Assembly: GCA_025934385.1 (NCBI GenBank)
Contig: JAICYE010000085.1
Location: forward strand, 1 to 7,755
Source: Acidimicrobiia bacterium
GTDB taxonomy: Bacteria; Actinomycetota; Acidimicrobiia; IMCC26256; BP-133
DNA length: 7,755 nucleotides
Direction: 5' to 3'
The stretch's first letter is position 1, and the number at the start of each line of letters is the position of its first letter. Positions 1-5,957 of this stretch are shown here, piece after piece. The notes under the pieces were generated by a model, which saw nothing but the letters and a program-made list of their open reading frames with translations, searched no databases and was not told the DNA's origin. The position numbers were made by a program, and so were the translations under genes.

Positions 1-743
1 ACGGGCTGGCGGGTGCGCCGCATCTTGGCGGCGATGTCGGTGACGGCGTGGTAGACCTCGAGCAGGTTGTTGCCGTCGACCTGCACGCCCTCGATGCCGT
101 AGCCGATGGCCTTGTCGATGAACTGCTTGCACTTGAACTGATCGCGCGACGGCGTGGACAGGCCGTAGCCGTTGTTCTCGATCAGGAAGATGACCGGCAG
201 GTTCCAGACGGCGGCGACGTTCATGGCCTCGTGGAAGTCGCCCTCGCTGGTGCCGCCGTCGCCGGAGAAGACCGCCACGACCCGGTCGGAGCCGGACAGC
301 CGGCCGGCCAGGGCCAGGCCGCAGGCCACCGGCAGCATGGCCCCGAGGTGGCTGATCATGCCGACGATCCCGTGCTCCAGCGTGCCGAAGTGGAAGCTGC
401 GGTCCCGCCCCGAGGTGAAGCCGCCCTCCCGGCCGAGGAGCTGGCGCAGGAGCCGGTCGAGGTCGACGCTGCCCCTGGCGGCTCCCGCCGCCGTTGTCGG
501 GGGGACACCCCCCAACCCCCGGGGGGCCGTGAACACGCCGAGGTTGCGGTGCAGTGGCAGGACGACGTCGCCGTCGTGCAGCGCCGCCACCACGCCGACG
601 GCGATGGCCTCCTGCCCGATGCCGGAGAACCACTTCGACAGCCGCCCCTGACGGAGCAGCCGCAGCATCTTCTCCTCCACCAGCCGGGGCAGCAGCAGCT
701 TCCGGTAGAGGGAGGCCAATTCGACGTCGTCGGTTGTGATCAC
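1..743 (-). CDS. 2-oxoacid dehydrogenase E1 component, alpha region (3' end cut by window)
   Basis: This is a thiamine-diphosphate-dependent dehydrogenase E1 subunit, which decarboxylates a 2-oxoacid and passes the acyl group to the lipoyl E2 partner in the cytoplasm. Visible are KWFSGIGQEAIAVG (res. ~37-50), LHRNLGVF (64-71), SGRDRSFHFG (111-120), GMISHLGAMLP (128-138) and the thiamine-binding motif, starting SGDGGTSEGDFHEA (160-173) and ending IENNGYG (188-194). The frame is open to the window edge with 247 codons; the rest of the alpha fold and any beta part lie outside. The GTG at 743 is the only in-frame start that gives a normal N-terminus (MITTDDVELASLYRKLL); a stop lies nine codons upstream and no clear ribosome site is seen. 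The wording of the motifs resembles, from memory, the fused alpha/beta E1 proteins of Bacteroidetes more than short PDH alpha subunits. The substrate (pyruvate or branched-chain oxoacid) cannot be told. Residues ~74-89 are an unusual insertion, listed separately. The gene is divergent from the response regulator at 796. Confidence 0.93.
   Translation of the reverse strand, partial: MITTDDVELASLYRKLLLPRLVEEKMLRLLRQGRLSKWFSGIGQEAIAVGVVAALHDGDVVLPLHRNLGVFTAPRGLGGVPPTTAAGAARGSVDLDRLLRQLLGREGGFTSGRDRSFHFGTLEHGIVGMISHLGAMLPVACGLALAGRLSGSDRVVAVFSGDGGTSEGDFHEAMNVAAVWNLPVIFLIENNGYGLSTPSRDQFKCKQFIDKAIGYGIEGVQVDGNNLLEVYHAVTDIAAKMRRTRQP
477..526 (-). repeat. G/C-rich palindromic insertion inside the E1 gene
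   Basis: On the plus strand six G (499-504), the loop ACA and six C (508-513) form a perfect hairpin. It is followed by AA, five C (516-520) and six G (521-526), a second palindrome. On the minus strand the hairpin stem grows to about 9 bp with G-C, T-A and a wobble pair. It stays in frame and encodes residues ~74-89 (PRGLGGVPPTTAAGAA) between GVFTA and RGSVDLDRLLRQ, where remembered E1 relatives pass directly from the FT to RG with no extra residues. Its homopolymer runs are unlike the surrounding coding DNA. It may be a small mobile palindromic repeat that has landed in frame. The boundaries are approximate. Confidence 0.6.
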
Positions 744-795
744 GATCAGCTGGCGTTCATCGGGGCTTCAGATCTTCGCTGTCAAGCTGCGGGCC
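744..795. promoter_or_regulatory. Divergent intergenic region between E1 and response regulator
   Basis: These 52 bases separate two divergent genes and must hold, or overlap, the start signals for both. I see no convincing -10 hexamer or purine-rich ribosome site on either strand. The only structure is an 8-bp palindrome, GTGATCAC, at 736-743, which also contains the E1 start codon. Promoters may lie inside the neighbouring coding sequence. Confidence 0.35.
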
Positions 796-1473
796 ATGCG
801 AGTTCTGGTGGTCGAAGACGAGCGGCACCTGGCCGGCGGAATCAAGCGCGGTCTGGAGGCGGAGGGCTTCGCCGTCGACATCGCTTTCGACGGGCCCGAC
901 GGGCTCGAGCGGGCCACCGAGGGCGACTACGACGCCATCGTCCTCGACATCATGCTGCCCGGCATGAACGGCTACAAGATCTGCTCGACCCTCCGGGAGG
1001 GGGGCAACTGGACGCCGATCATCATGCTCACCGCCAAGGACGGCGAGCTCGACGAGGCCGAGGCGCTCGACACCGGCGCCGACGACTTCCTGTCGAAGCC
1101 CTTCTCCTACATCGTGCTGGTGGCCCGCATCCGGGCGCTGCTGCGGCGGGGCGGGCGGGAGCGGCCACCCGTCCTCGAAGTGGGCGACCTGCGCCTCGAC
1201 CCGGCCGCCCACCGGTGCTGGCGGGGCGAGGTGGAGATCACCCTCACCCCCCGGCAGTTCTCGCTGCTGGAGTACCTCATGCGCAAGGCCGGCGAGGTGA
1301 TCTCCAAGGCCGAGATCCTCGAGCACGTCTGGGACTACGCCTTCGAGGGCGATCCCAACATCGTCGAGGTCTACGTCCGGCACCTGCGCAAGCGGATCGA
1401 CGAGCCGTTCGGCCGCAACGCCATCCAGACGGTGCGCCTCGTCGGATACCGCCTCGCCGCCGACGGGGGCTGA
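796..1473 (+). CDS. OmpR/PhoB-family DNA-binding response regulator
   Basis: A 225-residue two-component transcription regulator. The receiver domain (res. 1-~118) has the acidic pocket E7/D8 in MRVLVVEDE, the phospho-acceptor D51 in VLDIMLPGMNG, T79 in IIMLTA and K101 in FLSKPFS, so all phosphorylation residues are present. The winged-helix Trans_reg_C domain (~125-221) contains the typical LTPRQFSLLEYLM, the recognition-helix stretch NIVEVYVRHLRKRI and the final wing TVRLVGYRL. The ATG at 796 is chosen because the receiver fold begins there; the open frame extends back to a GTG at 736, but that would add 20 residues outside the fold. No strong ribosome site precedes 796. The next gene, a kinase, starts 12 nt after the stop, so the two form an operon. 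That kinase looks catalytically dead, so the phosphate donor is probably the intact kinase on the opposite strand (2719-4242). Target genes cannot be told from the window. Confidence 0.95.
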   Translation: MRVLVVEDERHLAGGIKRGLEAEGFAVDIAFDGPDGLERATEGDYDAIVLDIMLPGMNGYKICSTLREGGNWTPIIMLTAKDGELDEAEALDTGADDFLSKPFSYIVLVARIRALLRRGGRERPPVLEVGDLRLDPAAHRCWRGEVEITLTPRQFSLLEYLMRKAGEVISKAEILEHVWDYAFEGDPNIVEVYVRHLRKRIDEPFGRNAIQTVRLVGYRLAADGG

Positions 1474-1485
1474 GAAACTGGGGCC

Positions 1486-2862
1486 GTGAGGCCCTTCTCG
1501 ACCGTCCGGGCCCGGACCGTCCTCGGGGCGTCGCTGGCGCTCGGCATCGCCCTCCTCCTGAGCGCCTCGACGGCCGGGGCGCTGCTGCGCCGCTCGCTGA
1601 TCCGCAACATCGACTCGGTGGCCGAGGTGCGGGCGGCCGACGTCGCCGCCCTGGCCGGCGCCGGCCGGCTGCCGGAGGGCCTCTCGTCCGACAACGGCGA
1701 GATCGTCCAGGTGGTGGGCGCCGACGGCCGCGTGCTGGCCGTCTCCCTGCCCGGGGCCGACGGGCGCCCGATGTCGTCGCTGCTGCCGGCGGCCGGTCGG
1801 TTCAAGGCCGCCACGGTGGAGCACCTCGACGGCGGCATCGGCACCGACGGCGAGTACCGGCTGCTGGCCCTGCGGGCGGCGGGCGCCGCCGGCTCCCCCG
1901 TCGTCTACGTGGCGACCGGCCTCGACGCGGTGGAGCACAACGTCGCCGTCCTCAGCCGGTTGATCTTGTTCGGCCTGCCGGCGCTGCTGCTGCTGGTGGC
2001 GCTGTCGGCCTGGCTGGCCGTGGGTCGGGCGCTGCGGCCGGTGGAGGCGATCCGGGCCGAGCTGGCCGACATCTCCGCCCGCGCCCTCGACCGCCGGGTG
2101 CCGGAGTCGGGCTCCGGCGACGAGGTGGACCGGCTGGCGCAGACGATGAACGCCATGCTCGACCGGCTGGAGGCGTCGGCCGAACGGGAGCGCCGGTTCG
2201 TGGCCGACTCGTCGGAGGAGCTCGTCGCCCCGCTGGCCGCCACCCGGGCCCAGCTCGAGGCCGGGCTGGCCGCCGCCCCCGCCGGTCCCCGGGAAGGGTG
2301 GCCGGCGGCCGGGGCGGAGCTGCTCCGCCAGCACCGGGGGATGGAGCGCCTGGTGCGGGACCTGCTCTACCTGGCCCGGGCCGGTGCCGGCGCCCCCCGG
2401 GCGCCGGTGGTGCCGGTCGACCTCGACGACGTCGTGCTGTCCGAGGTGATCCGGCTCCGAGGGACGGGCCCGGTGCGATTCGAGACCGGCGCCGTGTCGG
2501 CAGCCCCGGTCGAGGGCCGGCCCGAGGACCTCCGCCGGGCCGTCCGCAACCTCCTCGAGTACGCCGAGCGCCACGCCCGCTCGACCGTGCGGGTCGGGCT
2601 GTGGACGGGCGACGACGGCCACATCACCCTGGTGGTGGAGGACGACGGCAGCGAAAAGCTGCCGGCCGAGACCGACCTCGTGTTCGAGCCGTTCACCCGT
2701 GTGCCCGAGCCGCCCTCGTCAGCTGCCCGGGAGACCGGCTCGGGGCTCGCGCTGGCCGTCGTGCGCGACATCGCCGTCGCCCACGGCGGCCGGGTCAACG
2801 TGGAGGCGGCCACCCCCGGTTCCCGGTTCATCCTCGAGCTGCCCGCCACGCCGGCCGGCTGA
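1486..2862 (+). CDS. HAMP sensor histidine kinase, degenerate (predicted pseudokinase)
   Basis: A 458-residue membrane protein with sensor kinase layout: TM1 (~11-35), an extracellular sensor region (~36-154), TM2 (~155-179), HAMP (~181-232), a HisKA-like helix (~234-300) and a HATPase-like domain (~345-455). Every catalytic box is altered. The H-box reads DSSEEL, so E244 replaces the phospho-His, and A248 sits where phosphatase-type kinases carry Thr, Asn or Ser. The N-box reads NLLEYAERHA (Y359 for Asn). G1 reads EDDGSEKL (E390 for Gly, though D386 stays). G2 reads GSGLAL (A422 for Gly). The frame is unbroken with high GC at third positions, so these are substitutions in a maintained protein, not a frameshift. 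It starts at GTG 1486, 12 nt after the regulator stop, and its N-terminus (FSTVRART) matches HK2 (FGSVRART). A role as sensor, scaffold or heterodimer partner of HK2 is inference. Its last 144 nt overlap the 3' end of HK2. Confidence 0.93.
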   Translation: MRPFSTVRARTVLGASLALGIALLLSASTAGALLRRSLIRNIDSVAEVRAADVAALAGAGRLPEGLSSDNGEIVQVVGADGRVLAVSLPGADGRPMSSLLPAAGRFKAATVEHLDGGIGTDGEYRLLALRAAGAAGSPVVYVATGLDAVEHNVAVLSRLILFGLPALLLLVALSAWLAVGRALRPVEAIRAELADISARALDRRVPESGSGDEVDRLAQTMNAMLDRLEASAERERRFVADSSEELVAPLAATRAQLEAGLAAAPAGPREGWPAAGAELLRQHRGMERLVRDLLYLARAGAGAPRAPVVPVDLDDVVLSEVIRLRGTGPVRFETGAVSAAPVEGRPEDLRRAVRNLLEYAERHARSTVRVGLWTGDDGHITLVVEDDGSEKLPAETDLVFEPFTRVPEPPSSAARETGSGLALAVVRDIAVAHGGRVNVEAATPGSRFILELPATPAG

Positions 2863-4242
2863 CGGCGCCTTCGCCCGCGGGAGCCGCACGATCAGCCGGC
2901 CGCCGGGCCCGTCCCCGATGGAGATGCGGCCGCCGTGGGCCTCGACGATCTCCCGGGCGATCGGCAGGCCGAGGCCGCTGCCGCCGGCGTCGCGGCTACG
3001 GGCGTCGTCGAGGCGGGTGAACCGGTCGAAGACCCGGCTCCGGTCGGCGGGATCGATGCCGGGACCGTCGTCGGCCACCACGAGCTCGAGCTCACCATCG
3101 CCGGCGGCCCGCAGGGTCACGGTCACCGTGGTCCGGGCGTGGCGGGCGGCATTCTCCAGCAGGTTGCGGATCACCCGGGCTAGGTGCTCCTCGCGGCCGG
3201 CGACGCCCGCCTCGCCCTCCGGAACGGTGATGTCGACAGCGACCGGCGCGGTCCAGCGTGAGCCGAGGCGGGCCGCCTCGTCGACGACCACGGCGTCGAG
3301 GGCGACCCGCTCCGCCGGGGCGGTCAGCAGCGAGGCGTCGCCGTCGTCGCACTGGGCCAGGAAGAGCAGGTCGGCCACCAGCCGCTCCATCCGCCCGTCC
3401 TCCTCCAGCAGCCGGGTGGCGGTGGCTTCCCAGTCGGCCTGGTCGGGGTGGGCCAGGGCCACCTCCAGCTCTGCCTGGACGGCGGCCAGCGGGCTCTTCA
3501 GCTCGTGGGAGGCGTCGGCCACGAAGCGGCGCTGGCGCTCACCGGCCACCCGGAGCCGGTCGAGCATCTCGTTCATCGTGCGGGCCAGCCGCGTGATCTC
3601 GTCGTCACCCGGCGGTTCGGGCACCCGCCGGTCGAGGGCCTCGGCGGTGATCCCGGCCACCCGCGTCCGGATGCCCTCCACCCGCCGCAGAGCCCGGTCG
3701 GCGATGAGCCAGCTGACGACGGCCACGAGGGCCAGGAAGGGTGGCCCGCCCCGGGCCAGCAGCCGCTTGAGGGCGGCGTCGCTCTGGCCGACCATCTCGA
3801 GTTCGTTGGCGGTGTAGACGGTGTAGCCGGGGTTCGCCCCGGTCGTCGTGAGGGCGACCACCCGGAAGGGATCGGGGGGATCGGGGCGGAGGCCCTTCAC
3901 GGTGCCGGTGCGGCGGCCTCCGGGCACCGGCGGCCGCCCGGGCAGCATGACCGGGGCGTCGACCATCAGCGGGCTGGCCGAGACGATGCGCCCCGCCGGG
4001 TCGGCGACCTGGACGAGGAGGTCGTCGTTGTCCTTGTCGGCGGGGACGGGCAACCGGGCGGGAAGGGCGCCGGCCTCGACGAGGGCGACGACGTCCTCCG
4101 CCCGGCGGAGGGCGGCCCGGTCGGTGTCGGCCACCAGCGAACGGTGGAGCAGCGCCGCCACGGCGACGCCGGCGGCCAGGACACCGCACCCCACCACCAG
4201 CACGGACGCCGCTGCTGTGCGGGCCCGCACCGAACCGAACAT
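2719..4242 (-). CDS. HAMP sensor histidine kinase, intact (HK2)
   Basis: A 507-residue membrane histidine kinase of the EnvZ/CusS-like HAMP type. Counting from the ATG at 4242: TM1 ~9-32, an extracellular sensor region ~33-165, TM2 ~166-182, HAMP ~183-235, an H-box with VADASHELKSPLAA (H246), an N-box NLLENAARHA (N364), G1 VADDGPGI (D391), F-box FDRFTR and G2 GSGLGL (G425). All catalytic residues are present. The frame could begin at GTG 4260, but ATG 4242 aligns with the N-terminus of HK1 (FGSVRART against FSTVRART). The kinase fold ends near residue 456 (VRLPRA); about 51 further residues, rich in Gly, Pro and charged residues, run antisense into the end of HK1. The PepSY gene ends 36 nt upstream on the same strand, so the two are probably co-transcribed. 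No response regulator follows it; the one at 796-1473 is the obvious candidate partner. The sensor region and HAMP resemble HK1 closely enough to suggest duplication. Confidence 0.95.
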   Translation of the reverse strand: MFGSVRARTAAASVLVVGCGVLAAGVAVAALLHRSLVADTDRAALRRAEDVVALVEAGALPARLPVPADKDNDDLLVQVADPAGRIVSASPLMVDAPVMLPGRPPVPGGRRTGTVKGLRPDPPDPFRVVALTTTGANPGYTVYTANELEMVGQSDAALKRLLARGGPPFLALVAVVSWLIADRALRRVEGIRTRVAGITAEALDRRVPEPPGDDEITRLARTMNEMLDRLRVAGERQRRFVADASHELKSPLAAVQAELEVALAHPDQADWEATATRLLEEDGRMERLVADLLFLAQCDDGDASLLTAPAERVALDAVVVDEAARLGSRWTAPVAVDITVPEGEAGVAGREEHLARVIRNLLENAARHARTTVTVTLRAAGDGELELVVADDGPGIDPADRSRVFDRFTRLDDARSRDAGGSGLGLPIAREIVEAHGGRISIGDGPGGRLIVRLPRAKAPSAGRRGGQLEDEPGTGGGRLHVDPAAVGDGDVAHDGQREPRAGLPGS

Positions 4243-4278
4243 CGGCTCAGCGTGCCACACCGCCCGGGGGCGGCCGCG

Positions 4279-5853
4279 TCAGTGCGGTTCGGCCGGGCCC
4301 ACGATGCCCGATTCGACCGTCTCCCCCGTCTCGAGGGTGATCGTCGACTCGTAGACGACCGGCCCTTGGGTGAGGTCGATCTCGGCCGCCGGTTCCCTCA
4401 GGTCGATCTCCATCGCCGGCTCCGTGAGGTCGATCTCCACGACGGGCTCCGGCGGCGTTCTGGGGGGCGTGGCGCACCATACGCGTGCGCCACACCCTCC
4501 AACAGCCGGACGGGTGCCGGGTTCGGCGGGCTCCGGGCCGAGCGGGCCGGGTTCGGCCGGCTCCGGGCCGACGGGGACGGGCGCGGCCGGCTCGGGCTGC
4601 CGGGGGGAGCCGCTGATGCGGGCCTGGTACTTCCGACGCCGATGGAGCCGCCGGGCGCTGCGCCGCCGCCCCCGGGCCGAGCGGGCGGCGAGTGCCCGCC
4701 GCCGGCGGGCGAAGATCCTCCGCCGCCGGAGCTGCCGGCGCCGGCCCGCCGCCGGCAGCCGGAACGGCTCCCGCTCCTCCCACTCCTGGCCCTCCTCCTG
4801 CTCCTCCCGGACCCGGGCCCGGCGGGCGCCCCAACCCGAGACGGCCAGGACGACGAGGGCCACCGCCAGCCACCCCCACAGCAGCTCGCCGAGCGACCCG
4901 GCCACGGCCCCGGTGTGCAGCGGCCGGGACCACAACAGCGCCCCCTGACGGGCCGCCGGTACCCGGTCGGGGCGGCCCTCCCACAGCGTGGCGCCCGAGA
5001 ACTGGTCGAGGAAGACCACGGTGTTGCCGCCGTCGTCGTGCTGGCCCCGGCCCGGGTCGAACCCGAGGGAGACGCCGGCGATGACGGGCGCCGCCCGGTC
5101 GCCGGGCTGGGGCATGAGGAGCCGGGCGACCAGCCCGTCCGGATACTTCCGGCGGACGGCGGCGAGGGCCCGGGTGGCGTCGAGCGCTTCGCCGCCCCGG
5201 TCGGCCGACCTGACCGTCACGCTCCTCGGCGGGACCTCCGGGTGCCCCTGCCCGCTCCCCGTCAGCGCCGCCCAGACCCGGTCGGTGCCGGCCGGGACGG
5301 CCAGCCGGACGCCGGTCGCCACCACGAGCACCATCGGCGCCGCCACGACGAGGCCGAGGCGCCGGTGGCGGACGCCGCTGCCGCCCTTCCCGTCGGTTCG
5401 CCGGCGCCGGGCCCGGCTGAGGACGCCGCTGCCGGCCACCACCAGCCAGCCGATTCCCAGCAGCGCCACCAGCCGGGTCCCGGAGAGGCCGGGCAACTCG
5501 TCGAACAGGAACCGGCGGTGGAGCCGCTCGACGAGCGCGGTGAAACCGGCGTCGTGGTCCCGAGCGCCGTTGATACGGGCCCGGGCGGGGTCGACGTACA
5601 CCTCCCGCTCACCCACCTCGATCACATAGACGCCGTCGCTCACCACCGGGGTGGCCAGCGGCCCGACGGCCTCGCCCGGGTAGCGCCGGCGCACGGCGTC
5701 GAGGGCGGCGGCGGCGCCCAGGTCGCCCCGGCCGTGCCGGGTCAGGCCGGGGTGGGCGTGGTGCTCGATCGGGTCCCGGAACAGAAGGACGAGGCCGGTC
5801 ACGCTCTGGAAGACGATCCAGACGCCGAGCACGACGGCCAGCCGGCGGTGCAC
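4279..5853 (-). CDS. PepSY-associated transmembrane protein with long repetitive tail
   Basis: A 524-residue protein as read from GTG 5853. It has TM1 (~6-25), an extracellular PepSY-like part (~45-95, with LDAVRRRYPGEAV), the family signature LHRRFLFDELPGLSG before TM2 (~128-146), TM3 (~165-186), a second PepSY-like part (~223-292, with TRALAAVRRKYPDGL and VFLDQFSGATLWEGR), and PLHTGAVAGSLGE before TM4 (~323-342). PepSY-TM proteins sit in the membrane and are often found beside two-component genes; their biochemical role is poorly known. After TM4 comes an atypical ~180-residue tail, predicted cytoplasmic: an acidic patch (349-363), an Arg-rich stretch (371-409), 10-residue Pro/Glu repeats (~417-449), a short Cys-containing segment (C454, C460) and three EIDL repeats (473-499). 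Codon bias supports the tail as coding. The kinase HK2 follows after 36 nt. The start is uncertain: family-like sequence (SWREAAGA) continues upstream without an in-frame ATG or GTG; see 5854-5924. Confidence 0.88.
   Translation of the reverse strand: MHRRLAVVLGVWIVFQSVTGLVLLFRDPIEHHAHPGLTRHGRGDLGAAAALDAVRRRYPGEAVGPLATPVVSDGVYVIEVGEREVYVDPARARINGARDHDAGFTALVERLHRRFLFDELPGLSGTRLVALLGIGWLVVAGSGVLSRARRRRTDGKGGSGVRHRRLGLVVAAPMVLVVATGVRLAVPAGTDRVWAALTGSGQGHPEVPPRSVTVRSADRGGEALDATRALAAVRRKYPDGLVARLLMPQPGDRAAPVIAGVSLGFDPGRGQHDDGGNTVVFLDQFSGATLWEGRPDRVPAARQGALLWSRPLHTGAVAGSLGELLWGWLAVALVVLAVSGWGARRARVREEQEEGQEWEEREPFRLPAAGRRRQLRRRRIFARRRRALAARSARGRRRSARRLHRRRKYQARISGSPRQPEPAAPVPVGPEPAEPGPLGPEPAEPGTRPAVGGCGARVWCATPPRTPPEPVVEIDLTEPAMEIDLREPAAEIDLTQGPVVYESTITLETGETVESGIVGPAEPH
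4372..4452 (-). repeat. Three 27-nt tandem repeats (EIDL repeats)
   Basis: Three back-to-back 27-nt units start at 4372, 4399 and 4426, each opening with GAGGTCGATCTC or CAGGTCGATCTC on the plus strand. On the minus strand they encode three nine-residue units in the PepSY tail: EIDLTEPAM, EIDLREPAA and EIDLTQGPV. The regular spacing and conserved acidic-hydrophobic core suggest a short linear binding motif in three copies, or a slippage expansion under coding selection. Confidence 0.85.
4461..4501. repeat. 41-nt imperfect palindrome inside the PepSY gene tail
   Basis: The inner arms GTGGCGCAC (4469-4477) and GTGCGCCAC (4485-4493) are a perfect 9-bp inverted repeat around the 7-nt spacer CATACGC. 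After one mismatched pair (4468/4494) the outer arms TGGGGGG (4461-4467) and CCCTCCA (4495-4501) pair over 7 more bases with one G-T wobble. The whole would fold into a ~17-bp stem. It sits in frame in the PepSY tail (around C454-P463), between the Pro/Glu repeats and the EIDL repeats. It could be a mobile palindromic repeat or an RNA hairpin inside the message. Confidence 0.75.
4519..4608 (-). repeat. 30-nt tandem repeats (Pro/Glu repeats)
   Basis: Two near-identical 30-nt units (4519-4548 and 4549-4578) and a third, more diverged unit (4579-4608) each begin GGGTTCGGC or GGGCGCGGC on the plus strand. On the minus strand they encode GPEPAEPGPL and GPEPAEPGTR, preceded by the diverged PRQPEPAAPVPV. 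Such Pro/Glu repeats usually make extended, unstructured linkers. Confidence 0.85.
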
Positions 5854-5924
5854 CGCCCCGGCGGCCTCACGCCACGATCTCAGCCGTCCGCCCGCCGGTC
5901 CTCCTCGAGATCGCGGCCCGCCAT
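5854..5924 (-). other. Probable true 5' end of the PepSY gene, or a 14-codon upstream ORF
   Basis: On the minus strand an ATG at 5924 opens a 14-codon frame (MAGRDLEEDRRADG) that stops with TGA at 5882-5880. Its third codon positions are G or C in nearly every codon, as in real genes here, whereas the PepSY frame over the same stretch has many A and T third positions. From about 5883 onward the bias moves to the PepSY frame, which reads LRSWREAAGAVHRRLAVV, a natural lead-in to TM1. The two frames meet at CTGA (5883-5880), one base apart. Either one base is missing in the sequence, a -1 ribosomal shift joins the frames, or the short ORF is a coupled leader. A purine-rich GAGGAGG lies at ~5900-5906. 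A full product would be about 548 residues. Confidence 0.5.
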
Positions 5925-5957
5925 TACGTCGAACTTCGCATCAGCAAGCGAAAGGAC

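Noticed and set aside
736..795. Upstream GTG start for the response regulator, inside the palindrome GTGATCAC shared with the E1 start
   Set aside because: It would add 20 residues before the receiver fold, which begins naturally at the ATG at 796. The shared palindrome is probably chance.
757..2622. Minus-strand open frame of 621 codons opposite the regulator and HK1
   Set aside because: It is antisense to clear domains on the plus strand, with a His/Gln/Gly-rich product and no family features.
1486..2862. HK1 as a pseudogene caused by frameshift or sequencing error
   Set aside because: The frame is open from start to stop with normal coding bias, and the altered residues are separate substitutions in four boxes, which one error could not produce.
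48..3020. Very long plus-strand open frame (990 codons)
   Set aside because: It runs antisense to the E1 gene and out of frame through the regulator and HK1; its product is Arg/Gly/Pro-rich with no domain. Long shadow frames are expected at this GC content.
4243..4260. Upstream GTG start for HK2
   Set aside because: The ATG at 4242 aligns with the HK1 N-terminus; the extra six residues have no counterpart. It remains possible.
4372..4608. Tandem repeats as a possible CRISPR array
   Set aside because: The 27- and 30-nt units are directly adjacent with no unique spacers and encode regular peptide repeats, so they are coding repeats.
4247..4984. Second minus-strand frame under the PepSY tail (245 codons)
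   Set aside because: The PepSY frame has the better third-position bias and regular amino-acid repeats; this frame is Gly/Pro/Arg-rich without motifs.
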